Shown here in pieces: positions 34,910-43,217 of a DNA stretch of 43,241 nucleotides. The position numbers and the translations under genes were made by a program. Numbering within the stretch: position 1 is the first letter of the stretch; each line of letters opens with the position of its first letter. The notes beneath the pieces were generated by a model. That model saw only the letters and a program-made list of their open reading frames with translations, made no database searches and was not told the DNA's origin. The stretch comes from an uncultured Clostridiaceae bacterium (GTDB taxonomy: Bacteria; Bacillota; Clostridia; TANB77; CAG-465): contig CAMVON010000011.1 in NCBI GenBank assembly GCA_947169155.1, positions 1 to 43,241 of the forward strand, read 5' to 3'.

Positions 34910-36082
34910 ATTAACAGTATTATCTTCAGCCTTAACTATTGTTTCGTCAGGCTTTTTTTCTTTTTTCTTAATTTTTAGTGCTTTAATAATTTTTGGCTTT
35001 TCTTCTTCATTTTGCTCTGAATCAAAATTAATATCAAATTTATAATCGATATAAACTTTAGCAAGAGCAATAATTGGTGTGGAAATTAACATACCAATTG
35101 CACCAAATAGTCTTTCAAAAACTAAAAGACCACATATTACTACTACTGGATGTAGCTTAACAGATCTTCCAATAATATTTGGTTGTAATATATTTGCATC
35201 TATTGCTTGTATAATCATAGATGATACAAGAGTAATAAGTGCAAGTACAGGTCCACCAACAGTAAATGCATAAAGTGTTGTAATACAATATGAAAGTGCA
35301 GCACCAATATATGGTATGAAATTCAATAATGTAATAATAATACCAAATATAACTGCATATTTAAGTTTCAACACTGCGCATAAAATTGTTGTCATTATAC
35401 CTACAATAACACTATCTATTAATAAACCTCTAATGTATGAATTTAATATATCATCCATTTCAGTTAGCATTTTGTATGTCTTTGAATTTTTCTTATTCTT
35501 AGACATCAAAACAATAATATTATTCTTAGTTTTATCCATATCCTTAACCATAAAGAATGAGATAATTATTGCAGTAAGTGAACTAATTACAAATGATATT
35601 ACCTTTTGAGCTGTATCTATAGAATAATTTACCAATTCATTAGAAAATCTAGATAATAAATCTAGTTGTCCTAAAGATGTAGGTAATCTATATGTACTAC
35701 TTGAAAATCTATACTCAATTATATCATTAATTTTTGTCGTTATTGTTCTATATAACGATGGTACTTCCTTAACAAATTGAACTACCTCTGTAGCCAAAAC
35801 TGGTATTATATATGCAAGTGCTAGACCTACAATACCTAATATTATAACTAAAGAGATTATAGCAGCAAAGCCTTTACCAATTCCCCATTTATGTAGTTTA
35901 TTTGCAAGTGGTCTTGAAATCCAACAAATAATTACACCAACATAAAAAGGAGTAAGTGCTACTAATATTTCGCCAATTTTTTCTAAAAGACCAAAAGTTT
36001 TTAATGCATAGCATATCACAATAAATGTCGCAATATACATAAGTTTGTTTAAAAATTTAAAGTCAAACTTTTTTTCTTCCAT
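34898..36082 (-). CDS. AI-2E family membrane transporter (PerM/YdiK-like)
   Basis: The 394-aa protein has about seven to eight hydrophobic helices and the family's signature LNFIPYIGA and NILQPNIIGR near the fifth to sixth helices. The family is named for TqsA, an AI-2 exporter, but other members are sodium/proton or unknown exporters, so the substrate is open. Residues about 345-394 form a charged cytoplasmic tail. The start follows AGGAGG at 36087-36092, which lies just after the nrdG stop, so it is co-transcribed with nrdG without an obvious functional link. It ends inside the shared palindrome. Confidence 0.88.
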   Translation of the reverse strand: MEEKKFDFKFLNKLMYIATFIVICYALKTFGLLEKIGEILVALTPFYVGVIICWISRPLANKLHKWGIGKGFAAIISLVIILGIVGLALAYIIPVLATEVVQFVKEVPSLYRTITTKINDIIEYRFSSSTYRLPTSLGQLDLLSRFSNELVNYSIDTAQKVISFVISSLTAIIISFFMVKDMDKTKNNIIVLMSKNKKNSKTYKMLTEMDDILNSYIRGLLIDSVIVGIMTTILCAVLKLKYAVIFGIIITLLNFIPYIGAALSYCITTLYAFTVGGPVLALITLVSSMIIQAIDANILQPNIIGRSVKLHPVVVICGLLVFERLFGAIGMLISTPIIALAKVYIDYKFDINFDSEQNEEEKPKIIKALKIKKKEKKPDETIVKAEDNTVNKEE

Positions 36083-36093
36083 TTTTCCTCCTA

Positions 36094-36624
36094 CTAGAAT
36101 TCGTATTCTACTACTTTTCCAGTTTCCATTGTTTGTTTTACATCAATTGCTCTTTGATTTGAACTTCCTCTAAACTTAAGTCCTTCTTCTTTTTTGTCTA
36201 GTTCAAATTTTCCATCAATTAATATGTCTGAAGCTTTTAAAAGCTCCATAAAATTATTTTCTGCATTTGCTTTTTCAACTAGTTCTTCATATTTAAATCC
36301 TGTATATGTTATTACGTTTAATTTATCATTTTTTATTTTATTTAAAAGCTTAACAAGTTTTTCTGCCTGCATAAATGGTTCTCCACCACTTAAAGTTACA
36401 CCTTTAAGAAGAGGATCTGAGTCTATCATAGAAGCAATTTTTTCTATTGACTCATCTCTACCACCGTTAAAATCATGAGTTTGAGGATTATGGCATCCTC
36501 TACATCCATGTGGGCAGCCTTGTGTAAAAACTACAAATCTAATTCCAGGGCCATCAACTATTGATTCTTCAACAAGGCCTGCAATTCTTATTTTATCATC
36601 ATCATTATTATAATAATACATCAT
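36094..36624 (-). CDS. nrdG: Anaerobic ribonucleotide reductase activating protein (radical SAM)
   Basis: The 176-aa activase uses a [4Fe-4S] cluster and SAM to place the glycyl radical on NrdD. The cluster motif is C37-x3-C41-x2-C44 (TQGCPHGCRGCHNP); GGEP for SAM binding is present (LSGGEPFMQ). The usual length is about 150-200. Its ATG overlaps the end of the upstream 90-aa glycyl-radical gene by 17 bases, without a clear ribosome binding site of its own, so translation is probably coupled. This places the activase in one transcript with the very segment it should modify. Confidence 0.93.
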   Translation of the reverse strand: MMYYYNNDDDKIRIAGLVEESIVDGPGIRFVVFTQGCPHGCRGCHNPQTHDFNGGRDESIEKIASMIDSDPLLKGVTLSGGEPFMQAEKLVKLLNKIKNDKLNVITYTGFKYEELVEKANAENNFMELLKASDILIDGKFELDKKEEGLKFRGSSNQRAIDVKQTMETGKVVEYEF

Positions 36625-36880
36625 GTTTTACTCTATCTTGTTCTTCTGCTCTCTTTCCATCATTGAATCTGTCTAATGTTCCAACTAAATAACCAGTTAT
36701 TCTTCTGATTCTTTCAAATGGAACATCATTTTTGTACTTGTAGCTAAGATTTACATAGTCTCCATCTACGTTAAGATTTAATACTGCTATTTCTTGTTCA
36801 GGATTCTTATCTTGAACATACTTGACATATTCGTCAATTTCTTCTTGTGTTAAATTTCCACCTTGTGTGTTTATTACCAT
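36608..36880 (-). CDS. Stand-alone glycyl-radical domain of class III ribonucleotide reductase
   Basis: A 90-aa protein. Residues 55-86 (FERIRRITGYLVGTLDRF, then NDGKRAEEQDRVKH) match the C-terminal glycyl-radical segment normally fused to the end of clostridial NrdD; Gly63 in RRITGYLVG is the predicted radical site. Residues 1-54 are a short acidic N-terminal region without zinc cysteines. The start follows AGGAGGT (36888-36894). It overlaps nrdG by 17 bases, and the 753-aa NrdD in the window lacks exactly this segment. I therefore infer a two-piece enzyme: a core NrdD plus this subunit. A spare-part role, like that of YfiD for pyruvate formate-lyase, is the alternative. Confidence 0.8.
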   Translation of the reverse strand: MVINTQGGNLTQEEIDEYVKYVQDKNPEQEIAVLNLNVDGDYVNLSYKYKNDVPFERIRRITGYLVGTLDRFNDGKRAEEQDRVKHDVLL

Positions 36881-36909
36881 ATAGCATACCTCCTCTAAAT
36901 ACTAATATG

Positions 36910-36938
36910 ATTATATCAATAAATTAATAATAAATCAA
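36910..36938 (-). promoter_or_regulatory. Promoter of the glycyl-radical domain/nrdG/transporter unit
   Basis: TTGATT (36933-36938), 17-base spacer, TATAAT (36910-36915) on the minus strand. No NrdR box was recognised. Confidence 0.8.
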
Positions 36939-37009
36939 CTATTTTATTATTATGTAAAACGCGTCAAAATAGTTATGTTTACCAAATTATTCTTTTTCTT
37001 TAATATTAT

Positions 37010-37038
37010 TTGATTTTTCATAAAAAATATGTTATAAT
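37010..37038 (+). promoter_or_regulatory. Promoter of the 93-aa orphan
   Basis: TTGATT (37010-37015), 17-base spacer, TATAAT (37033-37038). Confidence 0.82.
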
Positions 37039-37061
37039 AACTCCGAAAAATAATAGAAAGG

Positions 37062-37080
37062 GTAGATTAACTATATCTAC
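37062..37080 (+). promoter_or_regulatory. Leader hairpin just before the ribosome binding site of the orphan gene
   Basis: GTAGAT and ATCTAC pair around 7 bases and end immediately before GGTGGTGATT. It could modulate translation. It is short and there is no known class. Confidence 0.35.
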
Positions 37081-37093
37081 GGTGGTGATTAAT

Positions 37094-37375
37094 ATGAATA
37101 ATGTATCTACAAAAACTTCTTTAGATTTAAACGAATTATTTACTAAACTATTATTCTTAATACAATCTGGATTTTACGAATATGGCTATTGCTCATTCTA
37201 CATTGCATCGTCTGGTGGAAACTCAATAGAAATATTTGCTAACGATAAAACTTTATTTAAAGGAAATGACGCAGCTTGTAAAAAAGTATTTAAAGAACTA
37301 TTAAAAAGATTAAAGAAACAAGATTATAGAATAACAGGAGATAAAGAATATTTGACTATTAGAAGAAATATATAA
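37094..37375 (+). CDS. Small cytosolic protein of unknown function
   Basis: A 93-aa protein I do not recognise. ATG 37094 is preferred, with GGTGG at 37081-37085; a longer frame from 37010 has no ribosome binding site. The sequence shows an N-terminal helix (LNELFTKLLFLIQSGF), a central SFYIASSGGNSIEIF beta region and a lysine-rich helix (KVFKELLKRLKKQDYR) before a final beta strand. No membrane segment, cysteine motif or signal peptide. It stands alone on the plus strand between the two halves of the anaerobic ribonucleotide reductase region and shares a bidirectional terminator with nrdD. Confidence 0.7.
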   Translation: MNNVSTKTSLDLNELFTKLLFLIQSGFYEYGYCSFYIASSGGNSIEIFANDKTLFKGNDAACKKVFKELLKRLKKQDYRITGDKEYLTIRRNI

Positions 37376-37376
37376 A

Positions 37377-37403
37377 AGGACTACTTATTATTAAAGTAGT
37401 CCT
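37377..37403. terminator. Bidirectional terminator between the 93-aa orphan and nrdD
   Basis: Perfect 10-bp stem AGGACTACTT/AAGTAGTCCT with a 7-base loop; T-rich runs follow on each strand. Confidence 0.9.
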
Positions 37404-37419
37404 CTTTATTTATCTAATT

Positions 37420-39681
37420 TTAATTACAACAAGTATATTTTGCTGGTCTTCTTATTCTTTCTGTTATTGTTTTAGCATCACTAAACTCTGCTCTTCCACA
37501 ATGTGGACAAATATCCTTAATTATTCCTGTGTATCCACAAATTGGATCTCTATCTACTGGATGGTTTACTGAACCATAACCTACACCAGATTCTTTCATA
37601 CAACGAATAACTTGTTCAAAAGCTTCTAAGTTTTGAGTAGGATCTCCATCTAGTTCAACATAACTAATATGTCCACCATTTGTTAAATTATGATATGGTG
37701 CTTCAATTTTAATTTTATTAAATGCACTTATTTTATAATATACAGGCACATGGAAAGAATTAGTATAATATTCTCTATCTGTAACTCCTTCTATTACACC
37801 ATAACGTTTTTTATCTATTTTAACAAATCTTCCAGAAAGTCCCTCTGCAGGAGTAGCAATAAGGGTAAAGTTCATATGAGTTTTCTTTGTTTCCTCATCT
37901 ACTCTTTCTCTCATATGAGAAATAATTTTAAGTCCTAATTCTCTTGCTTCTTCAGTTTCTCCATGATGAGAACCAATTAATGCTTTAAGACACTCAGCAA
38001 GTCCAATAAATCCCATAGTAAGAGAACCATGCTTTAAAACTTCTCCAACTTTATCTGTATTTTTTAATTTATCTGAATCAAGCCACACATGCTGTCCCAT
38101 TAAGAATGGATAATTATATACTTTTTTATTTGCTTGAATTTTAAATCTAGCTTTTAATTGATCTATTACTAAATCCATTTTTTCATCTAACATCTCAAAG
38201 AATTTTTCTACATCTCCATGAGCTTCAATTCCAAGTCTTGGAAGGTTAATAGATGTAAAGCTTAGATTTCCTCTTCCACATACAACTTCTTTTTTAGGGT
38301 CATATGCATTTGCCATAACTCTTGTTCTACAACCCATATATGCAACTTCTGTATTATAATCTCCTTCTCTATAATATTGTAGATTAAATGGAGCATCTAT
38401 AAATGAGAAGTTAGGGAAAAGTCTTTTTGCAGATACTCTACAACTTAATTTAAATAAGTCATAGTTTGGATCCCCTGGATTATAATTAATTCCTTCTTTA
38501 ACTCTAAATATTTGAATTGGGAATATTGGTGTTTCACCGTTTCCAAGACCCGCTTCAGTTGTTAAAAGAAGTTGTTTCATAACAAGTCTTCCCTCAGGAG
38601 TTGTATCTAGTCCATAGTTAATACTACTAAATGGTACTTGAGCACCAGCACGAGAATGCATAGTATTTAAATTATGAACAAATGATTCCATTGCTTGGTA
38701 AGTAGCTTTTTCTACTTCTTTATCTGTATATTTAACAGTAAATTTTTGTATTTTATCTATAGTTTTATCATCTAGATATTCACTTAAATATTTTCTTTCA
38801 ATATCTAAATATCCATTAGAATCTTGATAAGTTGCAACTTTATCTTTATCATATTTAATAGATTTTACAACAAGTTCACCAATTCCTTGTGGATCATCTA
38901 AATCTGTTAATAATTCTAATGCTTTAACTAAATTTTTAAGATATTCTTTTTTATATGTTACTCTTACACCTTTTGCCATTGCATATTCAAAATTAGGTAT
39001 ACTTTGTCCACCATGTTGATCATTTTGATTAGATTGTATTGCAATAGCCGCAAGAGCTGCATAGCTTCCTATACTTTGAGGTTCACGCAAAAAACCCTCC
39101 CCAGTACTAAAGCCATCTTTAAAAAGCTTAATTAAATCTATTTGACAACAAGTAGTAGTAAGTGTTAAGAAATCTAAATCATGAATATGAATATCTCCAT
39201 TTTTATGTGCTGCAGAATGTTCTGGCTTTAAAATGCATAAATGATAGAAGTTTTTAGCTCCTTCTGAACCATATTTAAGCATTGTTCCCATTGCAGTATC
39301 TGCATTTACATTAGCATTTTCTCTTTTTGTGTCATTGTTAATTGCATCGTCATATGTAAGACCTCTAAATGTTTCAATTATTTCAAGGCCTCTTTCTCTT
39401 TCTTTTTCACGTTCTTCATCAAAAGCAATATACGAAGCAAGTGTCTTTTTATGTCCTTGCTCTTTTAATACTTTTTCGACAGTAGTTTGTATTTGACGAG
39501 ATGTAATTTCTCTTGAATCATGATCTTTATATAATTCCTCTAATACTATATTTGCTAATTCTTCAGCACGTTTATAATCTCTTCCACCTATTTCATTTGC
39601 TGCTTTGTATATAGATTTTGCTATTCTTTCTACATTAAAATTTACTTTTCTTCCATCTTTTTTTATTACTTTTGTTATCAT
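37420..39681 (-). CDS. nrdD: Anaerobic (class III) ribonucleotide reductase large subunit lacking its glycyl-radical segment
   Basis: This 753-aa protein reduces ribonucleoside triphosphates to deoxy forms. Residues 1-95 are an ATP-cone. The catalytic core includes HIHDLDFLTLTTTCCQIDLI (Cys178/179), NDQHGGQSIPNF, and a C-terminal CGYTGIIKDICPHCGR zinc region (C715, C725, C728). Homologues continue from ERIRR into TGYLVG and the radical glycine; this one reads ERIRRPAKYTCCN and stops, and a terminator hairpin follows at once, so the loss is not a window or frameshift artefact. The glycyl segment is supplied by a separate 90-aa gene next to nrdG. The start follows AGAGGTGG (39689-39697). A TTGAAA-17-TATAAT promoter precedes it. 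Confidence 0.95.
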   Translation of the reverse strand: MITKVIKKDGRKVNFNVERIAKSIYKAANEIGGRDYKRAEELANIVLEELYKDHDSREITSRQIQTTVEKVLKEQGHKKTLASYIAFDEEREKERERGLEIIETFRGLTYDDAINNDTKRENANVNADTAMGTMLKYGSEGAKNFYHLCILKPEHSAAHKNGDIHIHDLDFLTLTTTCCQIDLIKLFKDGFSTGEGFLREPQSIGSYAALAAIAIQSNQNDQHGGQSIPNFEYAMAKGVRVTYKKEYLKNLVKALELLTDLDDPQGIGELVVKSIKYDKDKVATYQDSNGYLDIERKYLSEYLDDKTIDKIQKFTVKYTDKEVEKATYQAMESFVHNLNTMHSRAGAQVPFSSINYGLDTTPEGRLVMKQLLLTTEAGLGNGETPIFPIQIFRVKEGINYNPGDPNYDLFKLSCRVSAKRLFPNFSFIDAPFNLQYYREGDYNTEVAYMGCRTRVMANAYDPKKEVVCGRGNLSFTSINLPRLGIEAHGDVEKFFEMLDEKMDLVIDQLKARFKIQANKKVYNYPFLMGQHVWLDSDKLKNTDKVGEVLKHGSLTMGFIGLAECLKALIGSHHGETEEARELGLKIISHMRERVDEETKKTHMNFTLIATPAEGLSGRFVKIDKKRYGVIEGVTDREYYTNSFHVPVYYKISAFNKIKIEAPYHNLTNGGHISYVELDGDPTQNLEAFEQVIRCMKESGVGYGSVNHPVDRDPICGYTGIIKDICPHCGRAEFSDAKTITERIRRPAKYTCCN

Positions 39682-39715
39682 ATATATTCCACCTCTTATT
39701 GTCAGTTCATTTGTG

Positions 39716-39744
39716 ATTATATCATTTAGTTTTTATGATTTCAA
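39716..39744 (-). promoter_or_regulatory. Promoter of nrdD
   Basis: TTGAAA (39739-39744), 17-base spacer, TATAAT (39716-39721) on the minus strand. No NrdR box was recognised nearby. Confidence 0.8.
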
Positions 39745-39757
39745 TACAAAAAAACGA

Positions 39758-41128
39758 CTAATTTTCCTCTACTTTTCCATAATTGTTAACTACTACATTT
39801 GTAATTGCTTCTACATAGCTATTTGTATTAGTTTTAATATTTTTTGCATCATTTGGACAATTTATAAAACCAAGTTCTAGAAGATAACTTTCCGCTGCAA
39901 TATTTGAATTATGATAAGGATTATCTCCTGCCTCTTTATTTCTTCCATCAACATATGCTTTAGTCATTATTCCACCAGTCTCTCTAACTGCAAAATAATA
40001 TGGTGTGTCTGTAGATATTGTTGCATAAGGCTCATATCCTATCTCTTTTGCATAATCTATAGCTTCTTTAACTTCTGCTTCTGTATAAGTTCTAACATAT
40101 ACACCATCTAATACTTTATTTATATTATTTTGTGAATAATTAACTTTTACTGTATTTTTTACACTATCTGCAAATTCTTTTGCCATAGTTAAATTCATAT
40201 GGTTTGCAGTATAAATTTCAACTCCACCAACACTATTATCTTTTTCTGTATAGTTTAAATGAACAGATAAAAATAATTTAGCATGTGTTTTATATGGAGC
40301 AACTGCTCTTCCATCTTCACCATATGCACCTATATACTTACTATCATCAACACGAGTCATATATACCTTATATCCTAGTTCTTCTAATCTTTTTTGAAGT
40401 GATAATGATATTTTTAATGTATAATCCTTTTCTTGTATATCTTGGTAAACAGCACCAGTATCTCTTGCACCATGTCCTGCATCAATTACAATATCATAAA
40501 CATCATCTGGTAAGGCTTTAATTTCTGTAACAGCTATTGCCATATATTCTTTTTCATTAAATGCAGAAAAAGTTATAATATCTTTATAATTTTTTCCACC
40601 AGTAGTAGTTGTATAGTATTCCTGATCTGAATATGAAGTAGTATTATTTAACGAATAATATTTTACTATTTCTTGTGATTGTTCACCTTCTACAACATCT
40701 TTACTTGCTTTAACAGCAAGATAATACTCGCCAAGTGGTATATCATCTAAATCTATTCCTTCATTAATGTTTTTACCTAAAGTATAGTATATTTTATTAT
40801 CTTTAAAAGAAAATACAAGTGGATATTCTACACTAGCACCATCAAGTGTAATCATTGCCAATGTATAGTTATAGCTTGAATCTGCATTTTCAATGACACC
40901 TCCAAGATTTAAATGTTTACCATAAATTGTGTATTTTGTAAGTGTTGCATAGCTTTCTTCAAATTTAGAAAATAGCTCACTCTTTGCCCTTAGTTCTTTT
41001 TCTTCTTTAGACATTAAAGTATCTGTATCTAGTAATACATGATAAAGTCCCATAAGTAGTACCATAATTACCATTATAGCAAGTACTTGAACAAATCTTG
41101 TATATACACTTTTACCAAAAAATTTCAT
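39758..41128 (-). CDS. N-acetylmuramoyl-L-alanine amidase (Amidase_3), membrane-anchored
   Basis: The 456-aa protein has one membrane segment near the N-terminus (VLAIMVIMVLLMGLYHVLL), about 190 residues of extracytoplasmic domain I do not recognise, and an Amidase_3 domain (about 210-450). The zinc/active-site residues are visible as VIDAGHG (His), QEKDYTL (Glu), SVHLN (His) and LLELGFI (Glu). It cuts the MurNAc-L-Ala bond in peptidoglycan. ATG 41128 has AGGTGAT about 8 bases before it and is preferred over the GTG at 41140, which directly abuts the upstream stop. It is the last gene of the GNAT-FAD enzyme-amidase unit; no strong terminator follows. Confidence 0.93.
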   Translation of the reverse strand: MKFFGKSVYTRFVQVLAIMVIMVLLMGLYHVLLDTDTLMSKEEKELRAKSELFSKFEESYATLTKYTIYGKHLNLGGVIENADSSYNYTLAMITLDGASVEYPLVFSFKDNKIYYTLGKNINEGIDLDDIPLGEYYLAVKASKDVVEGEQSQEIVKYYSLNNTTSYSDQEYYTTTTGGKNYKDIITFSAFNEKEYMAIAVTEIKALPDDVYDIVIDAGHGARDTGAVYQDIQEKDYTLKISLSLQKRLEELGYKVYMTRVDDSKYIGAYGEDGRAVAPYKTHAKLFLSVHLNYTEKDNSVGGVEIYTANHMNLTMAKEFADSVKNTVKVNYSQNNINKVLDGVYVRTYTEAEVKEAIDYAKEIGYEPYATISTDTPYYFAVRETGGIMTKAYVDGRNKEAGDNPYHNSNIAAESYLLELGFINCPNDAKNIKTNTNSYVEAITNVVVNNYGKVEEN

Positions 41129-41140
41129 ATATATTATCAC

Positions 41141-42700
41141 CTACTCTTTTTCTAGTATTTTAATTGCAACTTTAATTCCATCAACAGCTGCAGTCATTAT
41201 TCCTCCAGCATACCCTGCGCCCTCTCCACAAGGATATATACCATATACATTAGACATTAATGTATTTTTATCTCTTGTTATTTGCACAGGTGAAGATGTA
41301 CGAGTTTCAACAGCTGTTAAAACTGCATCTTTATCTGCAAATCCATGCATTTTTTTGTCTAACTCAATAATTGATTCTTTTAATGTTTCATTAACAAATC
41401 CAGGAAATAACTCATTTAAATTTGAAGGCATAACACCTGGTTTGTATGTTGGCTCAACTTTACCAAAAGAATTAGTTGCAATATTATTTAGATAATCTCC
41501 TACCTTTTGAGCTGGAGCATAATAGTTAAGTCCTCCCATTAAAAAGGCTTTTTTCTCTAATGCCTCTTGAAAATACATTCCAGCAAGAGGGCTTGTACCT
41601 CCACAATCTTCTGGTTTAACTTCAACTAAAAGTGCACTATTAGCATTTTTACCATCACGTGCAAATCTACTCATTCCATTTGTTACAACTGTATCTTCAT
41701 CTGAAGATGATGCCATTACTTGTCCACCTGGACACATGCAAAATGTATAACAAGCTCTTCCATTTTTTGCATGATATACAAGTTTATATTCTGCAGGAGG
41801 AAGTTCAAAGTCACATTCATCTCCATATTGAGCAAAATTAATATCTTTTTGTAAATGTTCTATTCTTGCACCTATTGCAAAATTCTTAGGTACAATTTGT
41901 ATATTTTTATCTAATATCATTTTAAAAGTATCTCTTGCACTATGTCCTATTGCAAGAACAACCGTATCAGTTTTTATTTCCTCTTCACCACATTTAATTC
42001 CAACAAGTTTTCCTTTTGAAATAATAAGGTCTGTTACTTGTGTTTCAAACCTAAACTGACCACCTTTTGAAACAATGTACTCACGCATATTTTTTACAAT
42101 CTTTACTAAATTATCTGTTCCAATATGTGGTTTTGCAACATATAATATCTCACGAGGAGCACCAAATCTAACAAATTCCTCTAGTACTTTTCTTGAAAAA
42201 ATTGATGTATTTCCAGTGTTTAATTTACCATCTGAAAATGTTCCTGCACCACCTTCGCCAAATTGAATATTAGTTGAAGTGTTAAGATTTCCTGTTTTAA
42301 TAAAGTTATCCACAATTTCTACACGTTTATCTACATCAGCACCACGTTCAAAAACTATTGGACAAAATCCATTATCTACTAAAGTTAATGCACAAAATAG
42401 TCCTGCAGGTCCTGAACCTACTACAGCAATTTTTGACTTAGATGAACGCATTACATTAATTTGAGGATATGTTTCATCTTCTACTAAAGTTGCACCTTTA
42501 ATTATACGTGATACTTTTAAATCTACATCTACTGCATAATTATAATATATATCCTTTTTATTTCTTGCATCTATTGAACGTTTAAAAATATATGCACTCT
42601 TTATTTCATGTGGTTTTATATTGTATTTTTTTAGAGCTAAATCTATTATTTCTCTATCTTCTAAATTTGCTCTTATTTTGATATTAGATAATCTTATCAT
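41141..42700 (-). CDS. FAD-dependent dehydrogenase (COG2509-type)
   Basis: The 519-aa protein has a short N-terminal domain of about 90 residues (MIRLSNIKIRANLEDREI) and then a Rossmann FAD-binding fold with AVVGSGPAGLFCALTLVDNG and GEGAGYAGGIMTAAVDG near the C-terminus, as in uncharacterised FAD-dependent dehydrogenases of COG2509. Substrate unknown. There is no membrane segment. It starts 4 bases after the GNAT stop with a GGAG in the GNAT end, so the genes are tightly coupled. CMCPGGQVMASSSDEDTVV is another hallmark of this group. Confidence 0.85.
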   Translation of the reverse strand: MIRLSNIKIRANLEDREIIDLALKKYNIKPHEIKSAYIFKRSIDARNKKDIYYNYAVDVDLKVSRIIKGATLVEDETYPQINVMRSSKSKIAVVGSGPAGLFCALTLVDNGFCPIVFERGADVDKRVEIVDNFIKTGNLNTSTNIQFGEGGAGTFSDGKLNTGNTSIFSRKVLEEFVRFGAPREILYVAKPHIGTDNLVKIVKNMREYIVSKGGQFRFETQVTDLIISKGKLVGIKCGEEEIKTDTVVLAIGHSARDTFKMILDKNIQIVPKNFAIGARIEHLQKDINFAQYGDECDFELPPAEYKLVYHAKNGRACYTFCMCPGGQVMASSSDEDTVVTNGMSRFARDGKNANSALLVEVKPEDCGGTSPLAGMYFQEALEKKAFLMGGLNYYAPAQKVGDYLNNIATNSFGKVEPTYKPGVMPSNLNELFPGFVNETLKESIIELDKKMHGFADKDAVLTAVETRTSSPVQITRDKNTLMSNVYGIYPCGEGAGYAGGIMTAAVDGIKVAIKILEKE

Positions 42701-42704
42701 ATAA

Positions 42705-43133
42705 CTATTCTCCTAAATACATTGAATATTTTCTGCTAGCAGCTTTTTTAAAGCCAACAGACTCATAATAACTATGAACTCCAGTCTCAGATTCAAGACA
42801 TGTTAAATTAATAGTTTTATATCCATTTTCTTTAGCATAATCTATCACATAGTTCATTATTATTTTACCTAAATTTTGTCTTCTATAAGCTTTTTTCACA
42901 GCTACATTGAATAATTCTAAAGCTGGTTGAAAAGAAAAAGTAAATAAATCCAATTTATACATTGTAATTGATGCTACTATTTCATCTTTTTCTTTTAATA
43001 CAACTATTTCATATGATGGATTATTTTCATCATATTTAGAATATTCACTTAAGTCATTACTACCATCAAAAGCATCATCTATTAACTCCTTATATGATAC
43101 TAAATCTGTTTTCTTTAATTTTTCTATTATCAT
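42705..43133 (-). CDS. GNAT-family N-acetyltransferase
   Basis: A 142-aa single-domain acetyltransferase. The acetyl-CoA motif A is VAVKKAYRRQNLGKIIMNYV and the C-terminal half has CLESETGVHSYYESVGF, a normal GNAT ending. The acceptor cannot be inferred. The start is preceded by AAGGAG. First gene of the unit leading to the FAD enzyme and amidase, 4 bases before the FAD enzyme. Confidence 0.9.
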   Translation of the reverse strand: MIIEKLKKTDLVSYKELIDDAFDGSNDLSEYSKYDENNPSYEIVVLKEKDEIVASITMYKLDLFTFSFQPALELFNVAVKKAYRRQNLGKIIMNYVIDYAKENGYKTINLTCLESETGVHSYYESVGFKKAASRKYSMYLGE

Positions 43134-43156
43134 AAAAATCTCCTTTTTATGACAAT

Positions 43157-43185
43157 ATTATACTATAAGTTGAGAGTAAAATAAA
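43157..43185 (-). promoter_or_regulatory. Possible promoter of the GNAT-FAD-amidase unit
   Basis: A perfect TATAAT (43157-43162) with a weak -35 TTTATT (43180-43185) at 17 bases on the minus strand. Confidence 0.55.
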
Positions 43186-43191
43186 GAAAAA

Positions 43192-43217
43192 AGAGTACAC
43201 AATTAAATGTGTACTCT
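43192..43217 (-). terminator. Terminator of a gene beyond the right edge
   Basis: Perfect 9-bp stem AGAGTACAC/GTGTACTCT with an 8-base loop, followed on the minus strand by TTTTTTC. The remaining bases to the edge (43218-43241) probably hold the stop of that upstream gene, possibly ending Lys-Thr-Lys-Asn at a TAA (43225-43227), but the frame cannot be decided. Confidence 0.85.

Noticed and set aside
36895..37000. NrdR boxes upstream of the nrd genes
   Set aside because: No ACACwATATaTwGTGT-like palindrome pair was recognised before either nrd transcript.
37420..37480. Frameshift or sequencing error truncating NrdD at its C-terminus
   Set aside because: The frame ends cleanly in a TAA followed directly by a strong terminator, and no GYLVG coding sequence is found in any frame between the stop and the hairpin.
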